From the NCBI GenBank assembly GCA_026770615.1, contig MU631642.1:129441-176011 (forward strand): DNA of 46,571 nucleotides, given 5' to 3'. Within the stretch, counting starts at the first letter, position 1; the number at the start of each line of letters is the position of its first letter. A program made the position numbers and the translations under genes. The stretch comes from Pavlovales sp. CCMP2436. Its lineage: Eukaryota; Haptophyta; Pavlovophyceae; Pavlovales. The notes beneath the pieces are model-generated. The model had not been told where the DNA came from. It did not search any database and was given only the letters and a program-made list of their open reading frames with translations. Positions 8,419-20,600 of the stretch are shown here, piece by piece.

Positions 8419-11400
8419 ATGAGCGAGGGCCGCACCCCGCTGCTGGACAGCGCGACGGGTGCGCTCCTCCCCGCGTGCGTCGCTGCGCTCGGGCGCTGCT
8501 TCCGCTGCTGCGACCAGGATGCAGACGGCGCGCTAAGCGAGCGCGAGCTCCGCCGGCTGCACATTGCGGCCTTCGGCTGCGATTTGGCGCCTGACGAGTT
8601 GACGGCGCTGCTGCGGCTCGTTGGCATGCACCTACCCGAGGGGGTGCGCCTGCCGGAGGGCGGCCGTGGTGGCGTGCTACTGCTCCCTGGGCTTTGCTTC
8701 TTGGTCGCGCTGCTGCTCGAGCGAGGCGAGCAGGTGCGCGCTACCCCTCCCCCCCGTTAAATGTATACGCGGTCGCCGTGCCGCGCTCTGTCTGACGCGT
8801 CCAGTGTCCTGCCGACACCCATGTGTGACACCCATGCGTGGCACCCATGCATGACACCTGTGTGTGACACCCGTGTGTGACACCCCTGTGTGACACCCGT
8901 GTGCACAGCCGCCCGACGCGAACTCTGGTGAGGCTGCTGGCGCGAAGGCTGGCTTCGCTCTGGGTGGTGGTTCGGCCTCTCGCTGCGAACAGTCTGTGCG
9001 CGCGCTGCTGATCGCGTTCGGGCACTCGGGCGATTCGCTGCGCCTCTCGGTCCAGCACGCGGCCCTGCCCGAGCCAGCCTCGCTCCGCGCGCAGCCGGGC
9101 CGTGCGCTGGGACTGATGCGCTCGCGCGGCCGCTTCCGGCGTGGCAGCAACTCGCAGACGAATCCGAGCGCACGGCTGCAGCTGAGCGCGGCAGGGCGGG
9201 CGAGGCTGTGTGCGCTGCTGACTGCCTACGCCGGTGCCCACAGCGCGGAGGGCACGTGGGGCGGGGGCAGAGCAGGCGAGGGCACGTCGGGCGAGGGCGG
9301 CTGGGCGGCGAGCGAGGGGGATGCGGAGGGAGGCGGGCAGGCCCCTGTCTGCGCGGCTGTCCTGTGCGCTTTCATCGCAAGCACTGACGCGCCCACCGAC
9401 GCCTCCAGGGACGCTGCGCACCCCTCAGTGAAGGAGGGTGAGCACTCGGGCCGGGCAGCCAGCAGCGTCACCGGCGTCGGTGTTGGTTGCTCGGCAGAGG
9501 CGGCGGCAGAGGCAGAGGTGCAGAGTGATGTGCTTGTGCTCTGCGCCCTCCGGCAGATGTTCGGGCTGCCCGTTCCCGCGCGCACCCATCGCACTCTCCT
9601 CCAAGCAGAGCCTGTGCGCGCAAGTGTGTCGCATCTGTTGGACGGCGTGGCTGCGCTGGTGCTGCGTCAGCCAGAAGTGGCTTTGCGTCTGCTCGCGCAC
9701 GTTGGCTTCTCGCAGCACAACCTCACACTCGCGCTCGCGCCCGCCATGCCGAAGTGGGCGCTGGCGGGCTTGCCGCACGCCGCCGCTGCGAGGAGGGAGG
9801 CGCATCATACGGGTCCAACGCCAACGAGAGACACGAGAGACGGCTCCGCGTCGGCAGGGGAGGCGCGGGAGGGGGAGGCAAGGAGGGAGGGGGAGGCGAA
9901 GGAGGGGGAGGCGAGGAGGGAGGGGGAGGCGACGCATGTGCGCTGCGCTGTGCTCGACGCACGCGCACTCACACTTGCGCTCGCACGCGGCAGCAGCAGC
10001 AGCAGCAGCGCGCTCTTCCTCCCGCCCAACCCCCCGCTCGCCTCGCTCGCCCCTCTCTCGGAGGCGAAGGCGGAAGCAGAGGAGGAGGTGGCGGAGGAGG
10101 GCTTGGCGGCGGAGCGTCTGTTACGCTGCCTGCTGCTCACGCTGCCTGCGCGCTGCTCCGCGCCCACCGCACAGCTCACCGTCGCCGCGCGCACGCTGCC
10201 CCGGCCGCTGCCCGCGCTGCCCGACGCGCTGCCCGCCCCCGCCGCCGACTCGCTGCGCTCGCTCCTCTCCCGCTCCGCCAACGCGCACCCGTCCCGCGCG
10301 CAGCTGATGCAGATAACGGCTCGCATTCGGCCTGTTGCCTCGGGCGCAGTGCGTGCGTCCGATGCCTCGCCGCCCGCGTTGGTGTGCCTGTGCCTGGAGC
10401 GGATCGAGCCGCCCGCCGACTCGCGCCTGCTGACGGCGGCCGCCTTGCTCGCCTCGCTCAGTGAGTTCGACTGCGTGGCGCTCGTATACGGACCGACACT
10501 GAGGCTGCGCACACCGGCACACGATAGAGAACCGCCACGCGGCAGAGAGGCCGCCCACACCGAGGTGGACACTGAGGGGGGGCGGGGGCGTGTGGACAGT
10601 GGCAGCCTCGCTGTGGACAGTGGCAGCCTCGCTGCGAACAGTGTTAGCGCTGCCTGGCCAAAGGCAGACGCGGCGGCGGGTGAGGGCGCGGGGGCAGAGG
10701 CGGGCTCGCAGCAACCGCAGCCGCCACCGCCGCTCGGCGCGCGCGGCCGCTTGGAGTTGGAGGCGGAGGCGGAGGCGACGGCCGACCCGGACGGGGAGGC
10801 GGCCGTGGTCGCGCTGCACACCGCGCTCACCGCCGCGCAGCTCGAGCTGCTCCACGCCTACGACTCGTACGACAGCGCCCGCACCGGCCGGGCAGCACAG
10901 GGGCGCGGCGGCAGGCAGCCGTTGCCGCCGCCGCTGCTGCTGGTGCGCGTGGGGCCTGCGCCGCCACTCGCGCAGCCCAGCAGACGCGTCTCGGCGGTCA
11001 GCTACTGCGTGGCCTGCGCGCTGCCTCCGCCGCTCGACCTGCCCCCCTCCGAGCCCGCCGCCGCCCTCGTGGCTCTGGAGGCGCTCGCGTGCGCGGGGAT
11101 GGCAGACCGCTGGCGCTGCCCCGCTCTCGCCTCGCTCGCAGCGGCTGCCACGCGCCAGGCCGCACGCGAGCGGCAGCGCCACCGGCTGTGCCTGGCGTTC
11201 ACGGCCGCGGCAGTCGGCGCGGGCTGCGTCGTGGCCGTCCAGCGCGCGGGCGGCGCGCACTCCGCGCTCGCCCTCGCCCTTGAGGTGCTCGCACCTGCGC
11301 ACGCGGCCCTCTCGCACGCGCTCGGCCGCATCGGCGCGCAGTTGGGCGAGGGGGCGCACACGCTCGCGCAGGAGGCGCGCGAGGCGACGAGGGGCTTCAG

Positions 11401-11626
11401 CACGGGCTGCGAGGGTGCGCTGGGCAACTTGCTCCGCCTCGCCGAGCGAGCCGCCGCCGAGCTCGTCGCGCCCTCGCCAACGGCCGTGGGCGGCGCGATC
11501 GCCGAGTCGACGCCGGCAGAGAGCAGGCCGGTCCCCCTGCGGCACTGGCTCAGCCTGGCCACGCGCGACTCGCCCACTATCATCGAATTAGTGGCGTCAT
11601 CGCCCTCGCCGGGAGGCCGGCGGTGA
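8419..11626 (+). CDS. Diverged mitochondrial Rho GTPase (Miro-like), lacking the N-terminal GTPase
   Basis: An exon ending at 8733 joins 8909-11626 in phase 0, giving about 1,010 residues. The first exon matches the Miro linker and EF-hand 1: LLPACVAALGRCF, then a perfect calcium loop DQDADGALSERE and AFGCDLAPDEL. The EF-associated helix LCFLVALLLERGE continues across the intron into VRALLIAFGHSGDSL. Further on, the second GTPase domain is only recognisable in outline (VRCAVLDARALTLALARG where the P-loop should be; FDCVALVYGP; LLLVRVGPAP; CALPPPLDLP), and its GKS motif is lost. A membrane segment (LCLAFTAAAVGAGCVVAV) fits the outer-membrane anchor but is followed by about 130 extra residues. 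Miro normally links mitochondria to motors. Exon 1 may begin earlier, near 8386, after a CTAAC branch-point-like sequence, so a missing upstream exon cannot be excluded. In-frame repeats include two copies of GTGGACAGTGGCAGCCTCGC near 10590. Confidence 0.7.
8815..8906. repeat. GACACCC minisatellite in the Miro-like intron
   Basis: Degenerate 14-16 bp units of the type TGTGACACCCATG/TGTGACACCCGTG run up to the acceptor at 8908 and occupy most of the 175 bp intron. Confidence 0.85.
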
Positions 11627-12453
11627 GCAACGCTTTGTCTGCGGCTGACGGCGTCGCGATCGCGTCTGGGGCGCAGAAAACTACTGACACCTGATTTACA
11701 TTATATGAATACAGTTTAGTTCAAAAGTTAATGAGTTAGTATTAGCAATAAAAACTTTAAAGAAAGTGATTTGACTAATGCAAAAAGACAAAAGTCGAGC
11801 TGTAATTTGTCGCGTAGAAAGAAAAAATATTAACATAATTGTCTAGATAAATATTAATCCTAAATTACACCATTCCTTAGATTTAGAATAGCAGCGACCA
11901 TGAAAATGGGGGCATTTATTTGCAGTTAATTCAAGGGACAGTATTGTCATAACAAAGGCGGCCCTGCGGGAACTGTGGCTTCACCTGCAGTCGTGGACTC
12001 GGACGCGTGCGATGAACTCAGGAACCCAATGTGTGATGCGTGCAGGCAAACTTCTGATTGCGCCTGGGACCATATTTAAATAATCTAGAAAATCTAGTTT
12101 AAAATTCGGTGTCGGATAACGGGATAAGTACGTCGTTATGAACCGACGGCGTTGAGAGACGCGGGTGGAATAAATAATAAAGAATTGAATGTGTATTGGT
12201 TCAATGCGTGAACCCAACCACCCCCTAGCTAGATCCCCCGCGCCCTCCCTGGTCGAGTCAGGCCCCGAGCTGGAGTCGCAGCCTCTCACAGACGCAGATG
12301 TTGAGGTGGGAATAACTGACGACGACGGGAAGCAGTATTGCGTACATGTTTACCAAGTTCGCTAAGTGCTTATATCAAGTTTCATACATTCAAAGGCATC
12401 GAAACTATGTAACGTAAGCAAGTGATAAAGAATGCAGTACTTTCGTATCTGTA
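11627..12453. other. AT-rich spacer with a dispersed tail motif
   Basis: Downstream of the Miro-like gene no coding sequence is supported. A CGTCGTTATGAACCGACG motif at about 12130-12150, followed by a GCGGGTGGAATAAA-type end, is a diverged copy of the dispersed tail family C (other copies near 36.05, 42.68 and 43.75 kb). Confidence 0.55.
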
Positions 12454-12620
12454 CAGGGTGTCGCGGGCAATAAGAAACCGTCACGTTAAGAAACTGAGCC
12501 TCATTTTGTGTGCCCTTCAATAGTAATTTAGGCAAAATTTAAGCATTGTTTCATGTAATTTGCTAAGAAAATGAGCGCCTCAGTCTCAAAAGCGCCGTTC
12601 TTATTGCCCGCGACACCCTG
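12454..12620. mobile_element. MITE family 1, copy 1 (TA-flanked, 23 bp terminal inverted repeats)
   Basis: 167 bp bounded by perfect 23 bp inverted repeats (CAGGGTGTCGCGGGCAATAA at the left, TTATTGCCCGCGACACCCTG at the right) and by TA on both sides. The TA target site suggests a Tc1/mariner-type non-autonomous element. A second copy with the same ends is at 43521-43674. Confidence 0.92.
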
Positions 12621-12709
12621 TATAAGTAAAAAGCTTTGTGTAGTTACTTATTGCACAGCTTAAAAAATAACGAATGTCGAAAGTATCGCTTCATTTGAAT
12701 CAATGAATT

Positions 12710-12973
12710 TTGGAAGCCGTGAGCGGTCATAATCGAGCACAGAGCAGGGGTCCGCAGGCGTCTAAACCGCATATTGAACTGGCTAGAATCACCGCAAGGA
12801 TAATAAAGAATCCGGATTTTAAGTACCCGCTGACAGGCAGGGACTACGTGCTCAACGATTTGATCACCTCGGGCGACTTCTTCTCTAACGCTTCAAATGC
12901 TTGCCTCGCCTCAGCCGTCGGAGTACAGGCGCCATGCCTCTACGCCTTCCGGCCACATGTTATGCTAAGTTAA
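12710..12973 (+). other. Unidentified short ORF in a repeat-rich spacer
   Basis: An open frame of 87 codons (starting at a non-ATG codon) contains a protein-like stretch, ELARITARIIKNPDFKYPL then GRDYVLNDLITSGDFF, before running into repeat family B. It may be the remnant of a transposon protein or of an exon. No family was recognised. Confidence 0.2.
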
Positions 12974-13073
12974 GTTATGTTAAGTTATGATGCCACTTCT
13001 ACCGCCTGGGGCGCATTTTCTGCGACCAGGTGGCCCCGGGTGTCAGCGTCTGAAGGTCACTCTGGTGAGCTTC
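12962..13073 (+). repeat. Dispersed repeat family B, copy 2
   Basis: The inverted partner of 8226-8339, preceded by GTTAAGTTATGTTAAGTTATG tandem units. Confidence 0.75.
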
Positions 13074-13371
13074 AGCGTCTGGAGCGTCACCTTGCGAAGA
13101 TACCAAAACACCGATTGAGCTCCGGAGCAGGCGATTTTGTTTCGAATTTTGTTGAAGATGGGTTCCACTGTGTCTCGCCCCACGCAGCGACGCAGTCCAC
13201 ATTGCGCCGCACATGACAGTGTAAGTCATCGGGAAGAAGGCCCGCGCGGAAAGTTGGTTTTCTAGCCCCACTTGGGCAGTTGAGGCTTCCCCAACGGCGC
13301 GCCAGGCGGGGACGCCGTGGTCACCGTGGGTGAGGATCAGCGCCGCCGCGCCGGCCAGCGAAGGCATTTTG

Positions 13372-13520
13372 GCGCGGGCCTTCTTTGCAAAACATTTTAC
13401 GCCCAAGAACACGCTCGAAAAAGCCGCTCGAAAAAGCCGCTTGTTCTTCGGCCGCTTGTTCTTGACTTGAAAAGATTTTCAGGATTTTGGATGACAGGAT
13501 TCTTCAAAGAAGGCCCGCGC
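13372..13520. mobile_element. MITE family 2, copy with 16 bp terminal inverted repeats
   Basis: 149 bp bounded by perfect inverted repeats GCGCGGGCCTTCTTTG and CAAAGAAGGCCCGCGC. A lone end (GAAGAAGGCCCGCGC) occurs at about 13224, and shorter hairpin versions lie at 44645-44709 and about 44749-44806. No target duplication is obvious. Confidence 0.8.
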
Positions 13521-15238
13521 AAAGCTGGGTACAAGTAAAGTGAGTTGCAAAGAAAGGACGGCAGCCAAGTGTCGCAGAATACCCGGACCGGACGGCACGC
13601 TGAGCGGAGACACCTCGGCCGCCGAGGGCGAGCATCAGCGGAACGGGCCAGCGAGCTCCACGGCATCGAGCGACCGGCTAACGCACCCAGCGAGTCCGAG
13701 TACAGTATCTTCCTCACCGGCGCGCAGGCAGAGGCGCCGTACATAGTCGCCATAGGCATGGGTGTACATCCACACGCCACGTCGCTGGCCAGCTAGCTCG
13801 ATCGCGGCGCACAACCTGAGCGAGAACAGTAGTTTTACAATGGCCGCCAGGACAGAAAAGAATCCGAATTCATAGAACCAGAAAGCCAGACACCGGAACG
13901 CACAGCTGGTAAGTGCCACATAGTTGAGACGGCAGTCTGGGCCTTTTCTGGCTATGCCTTCCCTGAGGTGAGGGAAAAGCAGAATATTAGGTTGGGTGCC
14001 CCTTTGTAAAAGGTTATGTTATGTACACGACTCCATCCACCTCATCGCTTCTCTCTGTCTATGTCTGCACGATATCTTGTCTATGAGTGAAGGCGACTCT
14101 CCTGCCACACACTGCTGAGCCGATTATGAGAATCATTCTTATTTGTTATGTTATTGCTCATCTCTCTAGAACGCCCGCCCCAGGAGTCACGCTGAGACGT
14201 CCCGCCGGAGTCGAAATTTTTGGTGGGGGGGGGCTTTTTCCTGGAGAAGTACTTCTCTATCTAGAGGCCCCTTTCTCGTGTGCAATAAACCGGCATGTGA
14301 GGCAGTTTGATTGGCGATTTAAGGCCTTTTTTGCGCCTGCGGCACCCCCACTCCTGGCTTCCAAATATCGTTCAAATTTCTCTAGGCCTCTAGCAGTAGC
14401 TATATTATTTATTCCGTTCGAGACCCCTCAGCTGAAGTAAGTGGCTGTACGTATCTTACTTAAAGTACTGCGCCCACCCCTACATTAGTACCAACCCCGG
14501 TGCGGGCACCAAACAGAAGAAATTAAGGCCCGGGCTTAAGCTGGGCGGAGTTACAAGCAGTCACCGGCATCATCGCCCTTCTCATCACCAGGGCGGAACG
14601 TAAACTATTATATCAGCACGACCTGTGATGTAGTTATGGTCCGAAGTAGTTATGGTCCAAGGCACGACTTGTTTTGTTTTTATCATCAATATTTTTGCCC
14701 ATCATTACACTCGAGGACAGCGCGATCGTCCTGAGCGACTGAACTGCTCCCGCTCAGCAAGACCGCACCGAATCCCGATGGCAGCCCGCCGTCTCAGCCC
14801 GTCTCGCCTCGTCCGATATAATATATACGAACTCATTCCGCGCGTATATCGAATATAGTCCTATAAATTCAGAATTATACAAAGAGGCCGTGCTGTGCAC
14901 TTGATAAAGTTTTTTAAAAGGCACACGCAAAATAAAGTTCACCTTTCACGGGTCCGCGATGAGTACTACTACAGTGTCAGTAGGAGGAGGAAGAGTGCCC
15001 GAAGTACATTTCATTCAACCAAGATCTTCCAACACTCCAGTGATCTAGTTATTAGTAAGATAACTAGTTAGTTAGCTAGTTTGTTAAAAAGTGAATAACG
15101 GACACCCCCCCCCACGCCATGCGCAGACTCGCCGTGCCACTGCGCGCTCGAGCGTGCAGCTCTAGTGGGACCACTCGGCTCTACCGACTATTCGAGAGGG
15201 CAGGCTGCCTTTCCAGAGTCAGCAGAGTTGCCTTTCCT
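13521..15238. other. Spacer without a supported gene
   Basis: Open frames at 13545-13796 and 14087-14440 (plus) show no recognised domain and no splice context, so I do not call them genes. Short inverted pairs occur (CTAGAGGCC near 14262 and GGCCTCTAG near 14386), as does a duplicated GTAGTTATGGTCC at 14630-14660. Confidence 0.5.
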
Positions 15239-15260
15239 GCCCCTCTAAGAGTAGAGGGGC
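15239..15260. other. Perfect 9 bp hairpin just after the coiled-coil gene stop codon
   Basis: GCCCCTCTA, a 4 nt loop and TAGAGGGGC begin 8 bases past the minus-strand stop at 15269. In the transcript this makes a stable GC-rich stem in the 3' UTR. Whether it has a role in mRNA 3'-end formation or stability is unknown. Confidence 0.6.
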
Positions 15261-15268
15261 CGGTGCGC

Positions 15269-17630
15269 TCAGCTGCGCGCGAGCAGCTGCGTGAGCTCGT
15301 CCAGGTCGGCGCGCAGCGAGCGCAGCCGGTCCTCCTTGCGCGCCAGCTCGCCGTCGAGCTCGGCCAGCGCACCGCCGAGCACGGTCGAGCCCGTGGCGGC
15401 CGAGTCGATCTCGGAGGCGAGGTCAGCGATGTGCGCCTTGTACATACGCTGCTGCGTCTCCAGCGCGAGCTCCGCCTCACGCAGCCGCTCACGCGCCAGC
15501 CGCTCCGCCGCGCTCTGCGTCTGCGGCTCGAGCGACATGCGCGACTGGTCCGGCGTGCGGGGCCGCGGCTGGTTGCCCTTGGTCGCGGAGGCGCTCCCTC
15601 CGAAGAAGCCGCTGCGCTTGGCAGGGACCACCTCGGGCGTGGGCGTGGTCGGCGGCGCCCCCGCGCGCGAGTCGGCGAGGTCGGCCTCGAGGTGCGAGAC
15701 CTGGCCGCGCAGCGTGAGGATCTGCGCGTCGCGGGAAGCGTTGAGCGCCGCCGCCGACTCCGCCTGCCGGCAGATGGGAGGATGGGGGGGGGAGGGGGTG
15801 CAGTGGTCAGGAGGGCGTAACGTGCCAGTGAAAGTAACACATGACAAGGAAGGAAGCGATGCGATTATAATAGCCTTTCTACCCTTCCTATCCAATCGAC
15901 CCCCTCCCCGGCCACGACGACAACAACAATAACAACAATAATAAGAATAAGAATAATAATAATATTATTATTATTAATACTGTAGTCGAAAAAAAAAAAA
16001 AAAAAAAAGTCGCACCTCTGCCTCCGCCCGTTCGAGTTCGTCCATCAGCCGTGCGCGCGCGTCTGCCAGCTCCACCGCGCGCGTGCGCAACTTGGCGTTC
16101 TCCGCCTCGAGGGCTGCCAGATTGCCCTCGACCAGCTGCAGGCTGTGGGCGTTGGCACGCAGCGAGGAGAGCTCCGCCTGCAAAGCCCCCCCCTGCGCCG
16201 CCCGCACCTGCGCACCCGCCGCCGCGCCCTCGCCGTCCTGGCCGCCGGGCGGTGCGGGTGTGCCTTCCTGCGGCTGGGTGGCTGCGCGCTGCGCGTCAAG
16301 TTCGTCCTGCAGCAGCCGCACCAGGTCGGCCTGCATGCGCAACGCCTCCACCTCGCCCTACAAGCGACGACAGGTGACCGGTGAGGACGAGAGAGGACGA
16401 GAGAGGGGCGACCGGTGAGAGCCGACCGCAGCGCAAAGAGAGCAAGCACGGGGTGGCGCGGGCGCGAGTCGTGCAGAAAAGGGGGGGGGGTACGCAAGGA
16501 GAGCAACACCTGCAACATCGACAACATCTGCAGCCACCACCAAAAAAAAAAAAGTAAGAAGAAAAGCAAGAGTTGCGTATAAAGAGTGGAATGCATAGTG
16601 TAAAGAGTGTACTGCAGCGATGTAAAGTGTAAAGAGTGTACTGCAGCGCCTCCAGTTCGCATCATAATATCTATTAGCAGCGTACAGTAAGAAGTATCTA
16701 ATTGTAAAGTGGGGAGGCATTCAAAGTACTATCATNNNNNNNNNNNNNNNNNNNNNNNNNNNNNNNNNNNNNNNNNNNNNNNNNNNNNNNNNNNNNNNNN
16801 NNNNNNNNNNNNNNNNNNNNNNNNNNNNNNNNNNNNNNNNNNNNNNNNNNNNNNNNNNNNNNNNNNNNNNNNNNNNNNNNNNNNNNNNNNNNNNNNNNNN
16901 NNNNNNNNNNNNNNNNNNNNNNNNNNNNNNNNNNNNNNNNNNNNNNNNNNNNNNNNNNNNNNNNNNNNNNNNNNNNNNNNNNNNNNNNNNNNNNNNNNNN
17001 NNNNNNNNNNNNNNNNNNNNNNNNNNNNNNNNNNNNNNNNNNNNNNNNNNNNNNNNNNNNNNNNNNNNNNNNNNNNNNNNNNNNNNNNNNNNNNNNNNNN
17101 NNNNNNNNNNNNNNNNNNNNNNNNNNNNNNNNNNNNNNNNNNNNNNNNNNNNNNNNNNNNNNNNNNNNNNNNNNNNNNNNNNNNNNNNNNNNNNNNNNNN
17201 NNNNNNNNNNNNNNNNNNNNNNNNNNNNNNNNNNNNNNNNNNNNNNNNNNNNNNNNNNNNNNNNNNNNNNNNNNNNNNNNNNNNNNNNNNNNNNNNNNNN
17301 NNNNNNNNNNNNNNNNNNNNNNNNNNNNNNNNNNNNNNNNNNNNNNNNNNNNNNNNNNNNNNNNNNNNNNNNNNNNNNNNNNNNNNNNNNNNNNNNNNNN
17401 NNNNNNNNNNNNNNNNNNNNNNNNNNNNNNNNNNNNNNNNNNNNNNNNNNNNNNNNNNNNNNNNNNNNNNNNNNNNNNNNNNNNNNNNNNNNNNNNNNNN
17501 NNNNNNNNNNNNNNNNNNNNNNNNNNNNNNNNNNNNNNNNNNNNNNNNNNNNNNNNNNNNNNNNNNNNNNNNNNNNNNNNNNNNNNNNNNNNNNNNNNNN
17601 NNNNNNNNNNNNNNNNNNNNNNNNNNNNNN

Positions 17631-17670
<40 letters not shown>

Positions 17671-20600
17671 TCCGTGTGCGTGCTGTGCGTGTCGTTCTGC
17701 CTCGTCGCGCACCCGCTGCGCGTCGAACTCCGCCGCCACGTTCGCTTCGCGTGCCACTGCATCCGCACGGTGCATCTCGATTGCCGCCGCCTCCGACAGG
17801 CGAAGCTGCCTGCGCGCGTCGTTGAGTGCGTCGAGTGCGGCTTGGAGCTCCTCCACCACCGCATCCCGCTCGGCCAGCAACGAGTCGGCCGCCACCTCCG
17901 CCTCGTGCGCCGCCATGCGCGCGGCGGCGAGGTGCGCGGCCAGCTCCTCGGACGCTTCCGCCTGCACACAGAGGAAAGAGAGGGGAGAGGGGAGAAAGGA
18001 GAGAGAGGGGGAGAGGGGCGCGGGTTAGAGTGCGGGTTGGGGTTGAGGGCAGGAGCAGGCGTGCAGCCACATGCGATTACGGAGAGGAGGACAAGGGGTA
18101 GGAGCATGCCCAGGTTGAGGCTTGGAGGAGTTGGTAGAGGTTTAGAACGGGATCGAGGGCAAGGGGTAGGAGCATGCCCAGGCTCTTGGAGGAGTTGGTA
18201 GAGGTTTAGAGCGGGATCGAGGGGTGGGGCATAGATTGGGGCTGAGGGTTGGGTGGGTACGGTGCTGGTGTGTGGGTTGGCTGGGTATTGGTGTGTGCGT
18301 CACCTTGGCGCGCAGTGCGCTCACGCGCCAGTCCAGCTCCGCCGCCATCTCGTCGCGCTCGGCGCGCGCACGCTCGAGCAACGCACGCGCACCTGCGGCA
18401 CACGCGGCACAAGCGACATGCGGTTTAAGTGCATGGGGCTGAAGCAGTGGGCACAGACACTGCAGCCGCACGTCTCCACGCCCGCAGTACAGAGCAGCGG
18501 GAGCAGGGGGAGCGGGCAGCGGGCAGCGAGAGCAGCGCACAGGGAATGGCCAAAAAAAAAACAAAAAAAAACGGGCGCACCTGCGGCGTCTGCGTGCCGC
18601 TGCGCGTGCGCCACCGCGACCTCCCTCCGCGCGCTCTCCAGCTCTCGCACCAGCCGCAGGTCCGCGTTGCCGCCCAGCGAGGCGCGCCCGTTGGAGAAGC
18701 CGTTTGCGTATGGCACCAGCTCGCTGCCGCTGCCGTTGCCGAAATGCAAGTTGCCGTGGTTGCGCGCGTCCTCCACCGCCTCGAAGCGCAGAGCCGCCAC
18801 GTCAGCGTGCAGCGCGTCGAGGAGAGAGCCGCGCGCACGCAACGCCGCACGCTCACTTTCGAGCGAGACACGCACTGCGCCACAGAGAGGTGTGTGTGTG
18901 TGTGGGTGTGTGTGTGTGTAGGGGGGGGGGAGGGGGGGGGCAAAGACGTGTCACACCAGGGCGGCAGGAAGTGATGTCGAGAGGGCAGCACGGCAGTGGC
19001 AGAGCAGGGCAGCAAGTGGCGTTGTGACATATAGCAGTGGCGGGAGGGCAGTTAGGAGTGCGTCAGCAATCGAAATGTTATTCAAATCTAGGGTTATGGC
19101 ATATAGCAGGCGCGTACCGCACTCGAGGTCGGCCGCGCTCGCCTCCATCTCCATCGCCTCCGCCAGCAGCGGGTGCACCAACGACGCCTCGCCCCTCCCG
19201 CCCGTGCGCCTGTGCGTCTCGGGGGTGCCCACACCCCATTCCCCCCACTCGGCCGCCCCGCCGTCGAGTCCGCCGCCTCCGCCGTACGGTGCGGGTGTCA
19301 GCTCAATCATGACCGCGCCGCTGCCCGCTGCACCCCCTCCGCCCAAGCGGCGCGCGGGGAGCAGGAGCGCCATCGCCCTGAGCGAGCGCGCAGCAGACGC
19401 CTGCGCCACCACTGAGGCGCGTGCGGTGCGCACAGTGTCTGCCTGCGCCGCCTCGCTCTGCAGCTGCAGCAGGCTGCGGTGGGACGTGCCGAGCTTCTGA
19501 CGCTCGCGCCGCAGCAGCGAACTCTCCTCCTCCAACTCACCGCGCAACGCCGCACACCTGCACGCACAATAAAACACAATCGTACTCGCACACAGAAGAA
19601 CATAATACTCGGAAATCAGCAAGAATCACAACGATGACAATGGCAACAACAAGAACACTTATCACAAGAATAGCAACAAAAACACACAAAAAAACATAAA
19701 AAAAACATAAAAACATAAAAACATAAAAAAAACATAAAAACATAAAAAAACAGCTGCAGCAGCAGCAGCGATATCAGATTATTGTTCATGTTATTTATTG
19801 ACAAAAACAAAACAAAAAACAGCAGCAGCAATCAGGTGTGCGCGTACCGTCTGCCGCAGTCGCGTGCGGCGTCGAGTCTGTCCGCCAACGCGAGCACACG
19901 CCCCTCCGCCTCACGCAGCACCTACAGAGAAAGGGAGAGAGGGAGAGAGAGGAGGCGAGGGTGCAGACAGAAGAACGGCGTTCAGAGGAGTAGGTGGCTG
20001 AGGGCAGGCAAGATCACACGATTATTTCAACAACAACAACAAAAGAAAAGAAAAGAAAAGAAAAGAAAAGAAAAGAAAAGAAAAGAAAAGAAAAGAAAAG
20101 AAATGAAATGAAATGAAATGAAATGAAATGAAATGAAAAGAAAAGGAAAGGAAAGAAAAGGAAAGGAAAGGAAAGGAAAGGAAAGGAAAGGAAAGGAAAG
20201 GAAAGGAAAGGAAAGAAAAGAAAAGAAAAGAAAAGAAAAGGAAAGGAAAGGAAAGGAAAGGAAAGGAAAGGAAAGAAAAGGAAAGGAAAGGAAAGGAAAG
20301 GAAAGGAAAGGAAAGGAAAGGAAAGGAAAGGAAAGAAAAGGTCTCACCTCGAGTTGTGCGCGCAGTTCTCGGTCCTCCCCGCCCGCACGCTCCAGCTCGA
20401 AGTGGAGCGCCTCGCGTTGCGCACCCAGGCCGAAGCGCAGCTGCGAGAGCTCCTCCCGCCTGCCCACGAGTGCGTTGAGCTGCTGCGCCACGGCCTCCAA
20501 CTCCCCGTCAGTCGGCGTCTCCGGGTCTGCAACAGAAGTAGCAGAGCAGTAGCAATGATAGCAATAATGATGAGAATGGCGATCACAGTAAGAAGTGGTC

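Noticed and set aside
10121..11545. 474-codon minus frame opposite the Miro-like gene
   Set aside because: Arg/Ala-rich antisense frame caused by high GC; no motif, and it is inconsistent with Miro on the plus strand.
20027..20552. Open frames of KERKG and PFLSF repeats
   Set aside because: They arise from the 5 bp satellite in coiled-coil intron 8.
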